Of a DNA stretch of 64,000 nucleotides, positions 23,849-33,026 are shown piece after piece. Numbering within the stretch: position 1 is the first letter of the stretch; the number at the start of each line of letters is the position of its first letter. Source of the DNA: Chitinophagaceae bacterium (GTDB lineage: Bacteria > Bacteroidota > Bacteroidia > Chitinophagales > Chitinophagaceae). The notes beneath the pieces were generated by a model. The model was not told the origin of the DNA and ran no database searches. It worked only from the letters and a program-made list of their open reading frames with translations. Location of the stretch: contig JAICGN010000005.1 in the NCBI GenBank assembly GCA_025923075.1, positions 21,490 through 85,489 of the forward strand. Direction: 5' to 3'. The position numbers were made by a program, and so were the translations under genes.

Positions 23849-23970
23849 CTTTTGACGAACACTCCACCCCAGCGATCAAATTCTTCTTTTGACGGACTCC
23901 TCTGATCGCAGATCCTTAAAATCTTTTGACGGATTTTCCGGATCTCAGATCAAACTCGCTTTTGACGGCT
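23849..23970. repeat. Degenerate tandem repeat with a 36-37 bp period
   Basis: The 9-mer CTTTTGACG (usually CTTTTGACGG) occurs at 23849, 23886, 23923 and 23959, with spacings of 37, 37 and 36. The parts between differ but share GATC-containing words. The stretch 23747-24110 has no gene. The units are too divergent for a CRISPR array. Confidence 0.6.
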
Positions 23971-24110
23971 CATTCAATCTTATAACGCTAAGATGCCTTA
24001 CAATAAAGTTCTTTCCAAATTTTTTAGGTAATTGATACCCACGCGTTTTGCACAACTGGAATTTGAGATATACACAATTTATCCATAGTTATGAACAGTT
24101 TATGAACGGA

Positions 24111-24602
24111 TCAGTCGCGCATATTGACAAATTGAAGCGGTAATTTCAGATTCGCAGATCGGCAGAGTTGAATCACTGCCTGGAGGTCGTCAATTTTTTT
24201 TCCGGTCACTCGGACGAGATCATCATTTATTGATGCCTGTACCTTCATTCCTGCGTCTTTTATCAATTTGACTATCTTCTTAGCATCGTCCTGTGGAAGT
24301 CCATTTCTTACAAGCACTTCTTTTTTCCAAACCTTGCCGCTTTGCAATCCTTCTTTACTGATGTCAAAAGCCAATGGGTCTATTCCCTGTTTATGTGCCC
24401 TGCTGATAAGTACGTCACAGAGCTGACGCATCTTCATGTCATCATCTGTTTCGATATTGATCTTATAATCTTTCTTGTTCAGGTCAATAACGACATGGCT
24501 TCCTTTAAAGTCGAAGCGGTTAGTTATTTCTTTGGTTGTAACATTTACTGCATTGTCTAGTGCTTGCGCATCGACTTTGGAAACGATGTCAAATGAAGGC
24601 AT
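24111..24602 (-). CDS. YajQ-family nucleotide-binding protein
   Basis: A 163-residue YajQ/DUF520 protein with two ferredoxin-like domains. It begins MPSFDIVSKVDAQALDNAVN and has ITNRFDFKGSHVVIDLNKKD. The C-terminal half has GLPQDDAKKIVKLIKDAGMK, VQASINDDLVRVTGKKIDDL and QLCRSANLKLPLQFVNMR. The length and all core segments are those of the family, which binds cyclic di-GMP in Xanthomonas and may also bind RNA or nucleotides. Cytoplasmic. A consensus -7 element lies 20 bases upstream. Confidence 0.93.
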   Translation of the reverse strand: MPSFDIVSKVDAQALDNAVNVTTKEITNRFDFKGSHVVIDLNKKDYKINIETDDDMKMRQLCDVLISRAHKQGIDPLAFDISKEGLQSGKVWKKEVLVRNGLPQDDAKKIVKLIKDAGMKVQASINDDLVRVTGKKIDDLQAVIQLCRSANLKLPLQFVNMRD

Positions 24603-24622
24603 AAAATAATTTTAAATGGATT

Positions 24623-24630
24623 CAAAAGTA
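24623..24630 (-). promoter_or_regulatory. -7 element of the YajQ gene
   Basis: TACTTTTG on the minus strand matches TAnnTTTG exactly, 20 bases before the start at 24602. No clear -33 TTG is seen at the usual distance. Confidence 0.5.
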
Positions 24631-24643
24631 AGATTGTTTAAAT

Positions 24644-24674
24644 AAAAAAACCTCTCATAGAAATAAGAGGTTTT
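24644..24674 (-). terminator. Terminator of the 24699-27167 gene
   Basis: On the minus strand AAACCTCT and AGAGGTTT (8 bp, 24648-24655 with 24666-24673) form a stem followed by TTTTTTTATT, about 25 bases past the stop at 24699. Confidence 0.9.
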
Positions 24675-24698
24675 ACCACATGAGAAAACTTATATATT

Positions 24699-27167
24699 TT
24701 ATTGACTTTGTCCTACCCGGTTTTGTTCATCCTGTGAACTGCTATTCCTGCGGCGTGGTTGGTTTTGCTGCCCAGTCTTTCCAAACCGCCAGGTAAATGT
24801 TCCGGTAACTTGTCTTATATCTGGGCGGGCAATAAAGCCACCATCCACCATTCCATAGGTATTTCTTCCTTCAAACTTTTGCCATGCAAAGGGATCACGA
24901 ACATTAAAACGAACAGTTCCTTTTCCTTTCATTACTTGTTTTTGAACACCCAGGCTCATCTGGTAAATTGCTTCCATCTGTGTAAGACCATTCAGCGCTT
25001 TATGACGATAAAATCCACTTAGTTCAGCGGTCCACCCTTTTTTGAAAGTAAAGTTATTGGTTACGTTAGCAGTAAAGGAAGTATAAGCCATGTCAATATT
25101 AATAGTATCATAAACTCCTTTGTAATGATTATTAAACACATTTGTAAAAAAATTGGCATTCCACCATTTTGCAAATGCAATCGGAGCCGTAAGAGAAATC
25201 CCAATATTTGTGTATCTGGCAACATTATCAACTGTGAGATATCTTATTTTACTATTCGGTTCAGGTTTTACTATTTGAGAAATGACGTCGTCTGTGTTAT
25301 TATAATTGAACGTTGTTATAAACTTGCCATTGAAGCTGTGTGTCACGTCAATATTATGTGTGTATTGCGGACGCAGATAAATATTTCCCTGTCTGTAACT
25401 TAACGTATCGAGGAAATAAATGAACGGATTCAGATCCTGGTAATTGGGTCGTTGAATACGACGACCATAAGCAATTGCCAGAGTATGTTTCTTGGTTAGC
25501 TTATAACTGATAAATGCAGTGGGAAATAAATTTGAGGTATCTCTTTTGAACGTTTGGTTTGTAATAACCTGGTTGCCATTGGAAATAGAGCTTTCGAGTC
25601 TCAATCCCGCCTGGAACGTCCATTTCTTAATTTCACGGTTGAAATTGACATATCCCGCACCTATTGTTTCGTCATAAATAAAATGATTAGAACGTATATG
25701 ATCCGTTTCCCAATCATTGCTGACCCATCTCTCATAGTTAACGAGGTTGTCATTTTTGACATAGCTAAATTTCACTCCTGCCTCAAATCTTCCACCACCT
25801 TTTAACGGGTGTGTGTAGTCGCTTTTGAAAGTGTAAATATTAATATCAGATGGCAAATGCCCTTTTAGGTAAGATGTGGATGTTTTTTGCAACGAGCTAT
25901 TATAAAAATCTGTTGTCAAAACCATATCTGATACATTATTGTAAACTACATAATCAACATCTGCGGTTATTTCCCTGCCAGTTGTGTCAAATGTGTGTTT
26001 CCAGTTAAGGTTAAGTGTTGCATTCTGAAACTTAATATTATTATCAGTTGAAGAAACCAGCCTGTTTTCTAATTGCATGTTTGCGTCAACCAGATCAGAA
26101 ACAGACGTTGGTGTTGGATGCCCACTGAATGTAAAGCCGCTAACGACAATTCCAAAAATATTCTTTTTATCAGCATACCAATCTAATCCCAATTTCAACG
26201 TATGATTGTTGTTTCCGAATCTGAAACGTGTTTCAGTAAAATTATAACCAGTGGTATTATGATTCTCATCAAGAAATCGGCTGTCCAGGGTAAGGCGATT
26301 CATACCGCGGGAAGCATTCGGATTGTAGTTGCCAAAAAAATTGATCTTATTTTTTTTCCAGTTAAAATTAAAACTGTTTTGTGTTTTAGGGTTCATGTAG
26401 AATGCTTCATCAGGTTTATACAGACTTGTAGTTGCACCAAGCATAATACTTCCGTTAAAGCCATTATTCTTTCCCTTTTTTGTTTTAATATTTATAATAC
26501 CGGAATTTCCGGCCGCATCATATTTTGATGATGGGTTTGTCATGATCTCGATCTGGTCAAGTGCAGAAGCTGGCATGTTGCGCAGCAGGTTGGCCAAATC
26601 GGTTGCAGATAAATAAGTCTGTTTACCATCCATCATTACGATCACTCCCTGTTTGCCGCGAAGACTTATGGTGCCATCATTGTCTACAGTAATGCCCGGA
26701 GATTTTTCCAAAATATCAAGGGCAGTGGATCCAGCGCTTGTTGGTGAAGCATCCACATTCACCACGGTTTTATCAATCTTGGTTTCGATAAATGGTTTTT
26801 TAGCCGTAACAGTTACATCCTGCATTGATTTCGCTTCTGCAGAAACCGTGATCGTCTCAGCATTAAAAGATGAATTAGCAACTGTGATCTCTAATGATTG
26901 ACCAAATCTTTTCTGAAAACCCACGGAAGACACGGACAACAGGAACTTTCCTTCCGTAACATTTTCAAACTCATACTTCCCTTCTTTATTTGTTATTGCA
27001 ATTTTTACCAGGGATGAATCCTTTGCACGCAGCAATGAAACCGATGCAGATTGGACAGGCTTTTCCGATTCGTCGACGATGATCCCCGATACTTTACCAA
27101 TTTTAGTTTGTGAAAAAGCAAGAGTATATAACAATATACTTGCCACGAAGAAAGATAATTTTCTCAT
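24699..27167 (-). CDS. TonB-receptor-like outer membrane protein (copy 1)
   Basis: An 822-residue outer membrane protein, starting at MRKLSFFVASILLYTLAFSQ (27167). Residues 20-105 form a carboxypeptidase-regulatory-like domain (GKVSGIIVDESEKPVQSASV). A plug domain (VNVDASPTSAGSTALDILEK, LRNMPASALDQIEIMTNPSS) follows, then a beta-barrel of the OMP_b-brl_3 type with many aromatic strands. It lacks a SusD partner, so import of a sugar is unlikely; a siderophore, peptide or assembly role is possible. The C-terminal end is Gln/Asn/Arg-rich. It is a tandem paralog of the gene at 27440-29893. Confidence 0.88.
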   Translation of the reverse strand: MRKLSFFVASILLYTLAFSQTKIGKVSGIIVDESEKPVQSASVSLLRAKDSSLVKIAITNKEGKYEFENVTEGKFLLSVSSVGFQKRFGQSLEITVANSSFNAETITVSAEAKSMQDVTVTAKKPFIETKIDKTVVNVDASPTSAGSTALDILEKSPGITVDNDGTISLRGKQGVIVMMDGKQTYLSATDLANLLRNMPASALDQIEIMTNPSSKYDAAGNSGIINIKTKKGKNNGFNGSIMLGATTSLYKPDEAFYMNPKTQNSFNFNWKKNKINFFGNYNPNASRGMNRLTLDSRFLDENHNTTGYNFTETRFRFGNNNHTLKLGLDWYADKKNIFGIVVSGFTFSGHPTPTSVSDLVDANMQLENRLVSSTDNNIKFQNATLNLNWKHTFDTTGREITADVDYVVYNNVSDMVLTTDFYNSSLQKTSTSYLKGHLPSDINIYTFKSDYTHPLKGGGRFEAGVKFSYVKNDNLVNYERWVSNDWETDHIRSNHFIYDETIGAGYVNFNREIKKWTFQAGLRLESSISNGNQVITNQTFKRDTSNLFPTAFISYKLTKKHTLAIAYGRRIQRPNYQDLNPFIYFLDTLSYRQGNIYLRPQYTHNIDVTHSFNGKFITTFNYNNTDDVISQIVKPEPNSKIRYLTVDNVARYTNIGISLTAPIAFAKWWNANFFTNVFNNHYKGVYDTINIDMAYTSFTANVTNNFTFKKGWTAELSGFYRHKALNGLTQMEAIYQMSLGVQKQVMKGKGTVRFNVRDPFAWQKFEGRNTYGMVDGGFIARPDIRQVTGTFTWRFGKTGQQNQPRRRNSSSQDEQNRVGQSQ

Positions 27168-27344
27168 AAAGGCTATACTTTTAATAAGTTGGCGATACAT
27201 AAAAGTGCTTCTATTAATTTCTATTAAGAAATGAAATATGACAAGATTCGTAGTTAACGTGTTGAAGGGCGAATTATAGTTACCTATACATGAGCGGTAA
27301 GAATCTTATTTAATAAATCTCAAGTGTGAAAATTTGTTAACAGA

Positions 27345-27368
27345 AAGCCTCTTGGAAAAGAGGCTTTT
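27345..27368. terminator. Hairpin between the two TonB-like genes
   Basis: AAGCCTCTT (27345-27353) and AAGAGGCTT (27358-27366) form a perfect 9-bp stem with a GGAA loop. It lies downstream of the leftward gene that ends at 27440. The stronger T-tract is on the plus strand. Confidence 0.65.
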
Positions 27369-27439
27369 GTTTTTCATGAGAAAACTAAAACTGACTGCTT
27401 GTAATTTTCATGGCTATACTCGGTCTAATGATTGTGTTC

Positions 27440-29893
27440 TTACTCTCCTGTCTTTATGCGACTTTGTTCTTCATTTGCACCACCTGTCTTTCTTTTTTGA
27501 TTCGTATTCATTTTCCCTTTTGCAAAACGATACGTAAATCCAAGGGCCACCTGTCTTGAGTCACGACGTTGCTGGAAGGAAGCATCGATGTTGCTGTATT
27601 TGATGTCACCTTTTATTTTCTGCGTACGAAACACGTCACGGCCAGTTAATCTGAATGTTCCTTTTCCTTTAAATACTTGTTTGCTCAGTCCCATATTTAC
27701 CATTCCAAAACTTTTGATCCTGAAAACACCTTGGACGCCACCTGAGTTAAAATAACCGCTTAATTCAGCACTCAGGGTTTTTCCAAGTTTAAATTGGTTT
27801 TGAAGATTCGCCTGAAGGGTTGTGGCGCCTGTCTTTACATAATCACCATTTATTATTCCCTCAAACTGGTTGTTATAAAGATTTGTCCACAAGTTTGGAG
27901 TCCACCATTTTTTAACTGGTCCGCTCGCACTAACTGATATACCATATTGACGCTGCTTTGCAATATTATCTTTCTTCACATAGGTTTCATTTCTGTCCGT
28001 GTTTTGTTCAAGCACTTCGTTGATGATGTCGGTTGTCCTTGTATAATTTAAAGTTGTATTTACAAACCCTTTGTAGCTATGCGTGAATTCGATGTTATGA
28101 GCAAACTGTGGCTGCAGATTAGGGTTACCCTGCTCAAAAGTATATTTATCGAGGAAGAGAATGAATGGATTCAGATCCTGGTAATTGGGTCTTTGAATAC
28201 GACGGCCATAATTCAACACAAAACTGTTTTTGTCACTTGCCTTGTATTGAATAAACGCAGTGGGGAATAATTGCGTATAATGACGATCGAATTTCTGACC
28301 TGTTGTTACCTGGTCACCTGTAGCATTTGTATTTTCAAGTCGTAATCCAAACTGTCCAAACCATTTTTTTGAAAGGGCTCTGCTGTAATTTACATAGGCA
28401 GCATTCACATTCTCTTTATAAATGAAATGGTTGCTGCGGCCATTATCCCGAACTCTTATGCCATAATTTACGCTATCATAGATTGCATTGTTGTCAGTTT
28501 CAACATAACTTGTTTTAACTCCTGCTTCGAACTTTGCACCTTTTTTTAATGGCAAAGTATAATCAACTTTAGCAGAGTAAATATTTATGTCTTGTGGCAA
28601 GCTGCCAAGCAACGTATCTGCTTTGTCGGTTGGGATGCCATTAGGATCATAATAGGCATTAACCAGGTATTGGGAATTTGTAGTTCTGTATGTGAGATAG
28701 TCAAGATCAGCTGTGATCTCCTGCCCGGTAGTATCAAGCAAGTGACGGAAGTTTACATTTGTGCTAAAGTTTTTCCATTCTCTGTCATTACTTGTTTTAG
28801 CAAGCGTTCTGCTCAATAAGAAATGATTAGCATCTGAAATAAGAACATCACTTTGATTGCTGAAAAGTCCCGGATTAAAATATCCAGTAAAAACGGCGCC
28901 AAATGTTGTTTTCTTATTTGCAAAATAATCAAACCCAACTTTCGCATTATAAGATTGACCTTCATCTTTAATTCTCGATTCCTGGTCATAATGGGATTTT
29001 ATCTCTTTTGTAGAATGCTCGATGAATTTTCTTTGAATATCAAGATCCTGCCAATTTTTGCGATAGTTATATCCAAGTGTAGTAAACAGGTTCAATTTGT
29101 TCTTTCTATAATTAAAATTGAAAGACTCGCTAACTTTTGGATAACGGCCCTGGCTCCATGTGGAAGATATACTGCCACTGTAGCCAAGCTGTTTGGTCTT
29201 TTTGGTCTTGATATTAATAATACCCGCATTGCCAGCAGCGTCATATTTTGCAGGTGGATTGGTCATTATTTCTATTTGATCCAATTGATTGCTGCTTAGA
29301 TTGCGCAGGTAATTTGCCAGATCTGGCCCTGACAAATAAGAAGGCCTCCCATCAATATATATCTGCACACCCTGCTTTCCTTTTAAACTGATGTTCCCAT
29401 CTTTATCAATTGAAACGCCTGGGGATTTTTCCAATACTTCTAAAGCTGAAGTACCAACGTTGGTAATAGATGCATCAACATTCACGATCATCCGGTCTAT
29501 TTTCTGTTCGATCAAAGGTTTTTTCGCGGACACAGTTACTCCTGTAAGATTTTTGGCAAGTGGAACAAGTTCGATAGTCTTAAGAGTAATATTTGTATGT
29601 GACGGTGTGATTTCAAATACTTCCGAAAAGCCTTTGGTATGTCCAACAGCAGTAATTGAAACAAGGTATTTTCCCTCGTTTACATTTTCAAATACAAAGT
29701 TGCCAGTTTTATTAGCGGCGCTGATTTTTGCTACGCTTGAATCCTTTGCGCGCAACAACGTAATAGTTGCAGCCTCGATAGTTTTGGTATTTCCGTCAAT
29801 TACTTGGCCTGATACCTTCCCGCTTCCCTTTTGTGCCAGGGTCGAAATCGATATGGTGATACAAAGGGTCAGTAAGGTCAATAACTTTCTCAT
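27440..29893 (-). CDS. TonB-receptor-like outer membrane protein (copy 2)
   Basis: An 817-residue paralog of the neighbouring 24699-27167 gene, with the same order: signal peptide (MRKLLTLLTLCITISISTLA), carboxypeptidase-regulatory-like domain, plug (NVDASITNVGTSALEVLEKS, SSNQLDQIEIMTNPPAKYDA) and OMP_b-brl_3 barrel. Strings such as YGRRIQRPNYQDLNPFI are identical or nearly so in both. It ends in KGKMNTNQKRKTGGANEEQS, a charged tail. The two probably arose by tandem duplication and then diverged in their loops. A separate promoter with an inverted repeat lies at 29941-29970. Confidence 0.88.
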   Translation of the reverse strand: MRKLLTLLTLCITISISTLAQKGSGKVSGQVIDGNTKTIEAATITLLRAKDSSVAKISAANKTGNFVFENVNEGKYLVSITAVGHTKGFSEVFEITPSHTNITLKTIELVPLAKNLTGVTVSAKKPLIEQKIDRMIVNVDASITNVGTSALEVLEKSPGVSIDKDGNISLKGKQGVQIYIDGRPSYLSGPDLANYLRNLSSNQLDQIEIMTNPPAKYDAAGNAGIINIKTKKTKQLGYSGSISSTWSQGRYPKVSESFNFNYRKNKLNLFTTLGYNYRKNWQDLDIQRKFIEHSTKEIKSHYDQESRIKDEGQSYNAKVGFDYFANKKTTFGAVFTGYFNPGLFSNQSDVLISDANHFLLSRTLAKTSNDREWKNFSTNVNFRHLLDTTGQEITADLDYLTYRTTNSQYLVNAYYDPNGIPTDKADTLLGSLPQDINIYSAKVDYTLPLKKGAKFEAGVKTSYVETDNNAIYDSVNYGIRVRDNGRSNHFIYKENVNAAYVNYSRALSKKWFGQFGLRLENTNATGDQVTTGQKFDRHYTQLFPTAFIQYKASDKNSFVLNYGRRIQRPNYQDLNPFILFLDKYTFEQGNPNLQPQFAHNIEFTHSYKGFVNTTLNYTRTTDIINEVLEQNTDRNETYVKKDNIAKQRQYGISVSASGPVKKWWTPNLWTNLYNNQFEGIINGDYVKTGATTLQANLQNQFKLGKTLSAELSGYFNSGGVQGVFRIKSFGMVNMGLSKQVFKGKGTFRLTGRDVFRTQKIKGDIKYSNIDASFQQRRDSRQVALGFTYRFAKGKMNTNQKRKTGGANEEQSRIKTGE

Positions 29894-29940
29894 TTTTAAT
29901 TATTTATGTTGTTAAGTACTCGCTTTTGATTATTACAGTT

Positions 29941-29970
29941 CAAAGATAGGTACTTGTTAATACCAAGTAC
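29941..29970 (-). promoter_or_regulatory. -7 element with adjoining operator-like inverted repeat
   Basis: TATCTTTG on the minus strand (29941-29948) matches TAnnTTTG and lies 48 bases before the start at 29893. Just upstream is the inverted repeat GTACTTG-N7-CAAGTAC (29950-29970), where a -33 element should be. A regulator bound there would block RNA polymerase. Confidence 0.55.
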
Positions 29971-30273
29971 ATTGTTTTAAAATAAACGGCCATATTTATT
30001 GATAAGTGGCCGATTCCCATGACTTCAATATGACGCTGGCCTCTAAACTTGGTTACAATAGTTTCCTAATTCATGACTAGTGGTATTTAGGTTATATAAA
30101 GGGTTTGATCGGATAATGACTGAATCTGAAGTGAAGCTACATCCACCTATACCACTTTGCAATGCCTGACCGGCAGGACGTGGAAAGCACTCGGCAAGCG
30201 ACCGGTATTTCAGATCAACAGGGGAGTTTCGGTTTCACCGCTTGCCTGTTTTATATTGCAGGAAATTTGACCG
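29971..30273. other. Gene-free divergent region
   Basis: No gene is visible. It includes the palindromic CCTGACCGGCAGG (30165-30177), similar to the element at 57497-57516, and presumably the promoter of the threonine aldolase-glucose-6-phosphate isomerase operon. Confidence 0.5.
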
Positions 30274-31290
30274 ATGACAATTGATTTCAGATCGGATACA
30301 GTTACAAAGCCTACTCCCGGAATGTTGAAAGCAATGATGACTGCAAAAATTGGTGATGATGTTTTTGGAGAAGATCCTACAATAAACGAGTTGGAAAAGG
30401 TGTCTGCTGAAATGTTTGGAATGGAATCGGCCCTCTTCTGCCCTTCTGGTACAATGACCAACCAAATCGCAATTAAGTGTCACACTCAACCGGGTGATGA
30501 AGTGATATGCGATGAAAGTGCACATGTTTATCAATATGAAGGCGGTGGCATTGCCTTCAATTCCTCTGCTTCAGTAAAACTTTTATATGGAGACAGGGGA
30601 AGGATCAATGCTTCGCAAGTAAAAACGGCAATTAATCCTGATGATAATCATAAAGCACATACAAGCATAGTGTGTTTAGAAAATACCAGTAACCGGGGCG
30701 GTGGCAGTTGTTATGATTTCGAAGAAATAAAAAAGATAAAGCAAGTATGTACAGAAAATAAACTTTCACTTCATTTAGATGGAGCAAGATTATGGAATGC
30801 ATTGGTGGCAAAAAATGAGAGTCCGAAGCAATATGGACAAGTGTTTGACAGTATTTCTATTTGCTTAAGTAAAAGTTTGGGTTGCCCTGTGGGTAGTGTC
30901 CTGATCGGTAAAAAAGAGTTTATTAAAAAAGGAAGAAGGATACGAAAGGTGTTTGGAGGGGGCATGAGGCAGGCCGGCTTTCTTGCTGCGGCTGGCATTT
31001 ATGCTTTGCAAAACAATATTGAAAGATTAAAATGCGATCATGAGCATGCAAAGCAAATTGGGAAAGCGATCAGCAACAGCTCGATTGCAAAAGCTGTATT
31101 GCCTATAGAGACTAATATCATCATTTTTGAAACAGCTGAAACGACGGCAGCATCGCAAGTAGTTGAAAAACTAAAGCAGCAAGAGATCTATTGTTATGCA
31201 ATCGCTCCTGATCGTGTACGATTGGTTGTGCATCTGGATATAACAGAAGAAATGGTGGATAAGACAATTGAAATAATAAAGAATATATAA
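30274..31290 (+). CDS. ltaE: Low-specificity threonine aldolase
   Basis: A 338-residue PLP-dependent fold-type I enzyme that cleaves threonine or allo-threonine to glycine and acetaldehyde. Visible elements are [17 protein letters not shown] at the N-terminus, [20 protein letters not shown], then the substrate-binding [17 protein letters not shown] and [13 protein letters not shown]. The PLP lysine is in [16 protein letters not shown], followed by [18 protein letters not shown]. All are family hallmarks. The pgi gene follows four bases later, so the two are one operon. Confidence 0.93.
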   Translation: MTIDFRSDTVTKPTPGMLKAMMTAKIGDDVFGEDPTINELEKVSAEMFGMESALFCPSGTMTNQIAIKCHTQPGDEVICDESAHVYQYEGGGIAFNSSASVKLLYGDRGRINASQVKTAINPDDNHKAHTSIVCLENTSNRGGGSCYDFEEIKKIKQVCTENKLSLHLDGARLWNALVAKNESPKQYGQVFDSISICLSKSLGCPVGSVLIGKKEFIKKGRRIRKVFGGGMRQAGFLAAAGIYALQNNIERLKCDHEHAKQIGKAISNSSIAKAVLPIETNIIIFETAETTAASQVVEKLKQQEIYCYAIAPDRVRLVVHLDITEEMVDKTIEIIKNI

Positions 31291-31294
31291 AGGC

Positions 31295-32953
31295 ATGTTA
31301 CCTAAAATAAACCCGGCAACCACAGCAGCATGGAAGGCCTTGCAGGAACATTTTTCTGAAATGAAAAATGTTCATATGAGAGAGTTATTTCAAAAAGATC
31401 CGGGTCGATTTTCTCGATATTCTATTGTCACCCGTGACATCGTTTTTGATTATTCCAAGAATATAGTTAATGACAAAACGCTTCAACTGCTTTTTCAATT
31501 GGCAACTGAATGCAGACTGAAAGATGGAATAGATGCGATGTTTAACGGGGAAAAAATTAATGAAACCGAAGGAAGAGCTGTTCTTCACACTGCATTGAGA
31601 AATCTATCTGCTGAACCCGTTTTTGCCGAAGGAACAGATATCATGCCCGATGTAAGAAAAGTGCTGAAACAAATGAAAAATTTTTGTAAGCGTGTACACG
31701 ACGGAGGATGGAGGGGTTACACAGGCAAGCGAATAAAGTACGTTGTTAATATCGGTATCGGTGGCAGCGATCTTGGCCCCTTGATGGTGACGGAAGCGCT
31801 AAAACCTTACTGGCTGGAAGATATTCAAACTTATTTTGTATCGAACGTTGATGGAACCCATATTGCCGAAACTTTAAAGAAGATAAAACCTGAAAGAACG
31901 CTTTTTCTTATTGCATCAAAAACATTTACTACACAGGAAACGATGACCAACGCTTTTACAGCGCGGGAATGGTTTCTTGAACATGCTGTGGATGAAAAGC
32001 ATATTGCAAAACATTTTGCAGCGTTAAGCACAAATGAGACGGAGGTTGTAAAATTCGGGATAAATAGAAAAAATATGTTCGGGTTTTGGGACTGGGTTGG
32101 TGGCAGGTATTCTCTCTGGAGTGCAATTGGTTTATCTATTGCATTAACTATAGGGTACAAAAATTTTGAGGAACTGCTTGCTGGTGCCTATGAAGCTGAT
32201 CAGCATTTCAAAAATACCTCGTTTGAAGAAAACGTGCCTGTCTTAATGGCTTTGATTGGGATTTGGTATACAAATTTCTTCGGGGCACAAAGTGAGGCGA
32301 TACTTCCTTACGATCAATACATGCATCGATTTGCTGCTTATTTTCAGCAGGGTAATATGGAAAGCAATGGCAAATCGATTGACAGAAACGGTGAGCAGGT
32401 CGAATATTCGACAGGTCCGGTGATCTGGGGTGAACCGGGAACAAATGGTCAACATGCATTTTATCAGTTGATACACCAGGGCACGGTAATGATCCCATGT
32501 GATTTTATTGCACCGGCACATAGTCATAATCCTATCGGCGACCATCACCAGAAACTGATGAGTAATTTCTTTGCACAAACCGAAGCGCTGATGAATGGAA
32601 AAACGGAGGAGGATGCAGCTAAAGAACTGGAAAGAACAGGGTCAGGACTTGAAACAATTTCCAAACTTCTCCCCTACAAAGTTTTTGCTGGCAATAAACC
32701 GACAAATTCGTTTTTAATAAAAAAGATAACACCATTTAACCTGGGCCAGTTGATCGCCTTTTATGAACATAAGATACTTGTGCAGGGATTGCTTTGGAAT
32801 ATTTTCAGCTTCGATCAATGGGGAGTTGAACTTGGTAAACGATTAGCAAATGAAATCCTAGACGAGTTAAGAGACGATGAAAGGATCTCAACTCATGACT
32901 CTTCTACAAACGGCTTAATAAATATTTTTAAAGAAATGAAGCTAGATAAATAA
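31295..32953 (+). CDS. pgi: Glucose-6-phosphate isomerase
   Basis: A 552-residue complete enzyme interconverting glucose 6-phosphate and fructose 6-phosphate. Signatures visible are [20 protein letters not shown] (sugar-phosphate binding), [60 protein letters not shown] (family signature with catalytic Glu and His) and [13 protein letters not shown] with its Lys near the C-terminus. The length is standard for the E. coli/eukaryote type. Cytoplasmic, cotranscribed with the threonine aldolase gene. It ends in a bidirectional terminator. Confidence 0.97.
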   Translation: MLPKINPATTAAWKALQEHFSEMKNVHMRELFQKDPGRFSRYSIVTRDIVFDYSKNIVNDKTLQLLFQLATECRLKDGIDAMFNGEKINETEGRAVLHTALRNLSAEPVFAEGTDIMPDVRKVLKQMKNFCKRVHDGGWRGYTGKRIKYVVNIGIGGSDLGPLMVTEALKPYWLEDIQTYFVSNVDGTHIAETLKKIKPERTLFLIASKTFTTQETMTNAFTAREWFLEHAVDEKHIAKHFAALSTNETEVVKFGINRKNMFGFWDWVGGRYSLWSAIGLSIALTIGYKNFEELLAGAYEADQHFKNTSFEENVPVLMALIGIWYTNFFGAQSEAILPYDQYMHRFAAYFQQGNMESNGKSIDRNGEQVEYSTGPVIWGEPGTNGQHAFYQLIHQGTVMIPCDFIAPAHSHNPIGDHHQKLMSNFFAQTEALMNGKTEEDAAKELERTGSGLETISKLLPYKVFAGNKPTNSFLIKKITPFNLGQLIAFYEHKILVQGLLWNIFSFDQWGVELGKRLANEILDELRDDERISTHDSSTNGLINIFKEMKLDK

Positions 32954-32968
32954 ATACTCAAAAAGGAT

Positions 32969-33012
32969 GATAAAGACAGAGCCCCTTTAACTGAAGTGGC
33001 TTTGTCCTTATC
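32969..33012. terminator. Terminator between convergent genes
   Basis: GATAAAGACAGAGCC (32969-32983) pairs with GGCTTTGTCCTTATC (32998-33012), a 15-bp stem with a few mismatches. It lies between the pgi stop (32953) and the stop of the leftward secreted protein (33027). Confidence 0.75.
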
Positions 33013-33026
33013 TGATACACTTAACT

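Noticed and set aside
23849..23970. CRISPR array
   Set aside because: The repeated part is only 9-10 bases and the rest of each unit is not a clean repeat/spacer pattern; no cas genes nearby.
30210..30534. Minus-strand frames over the start of the threonine aldolase gene
   Set aside because: They overlap a well-supported enzyme; shadows.
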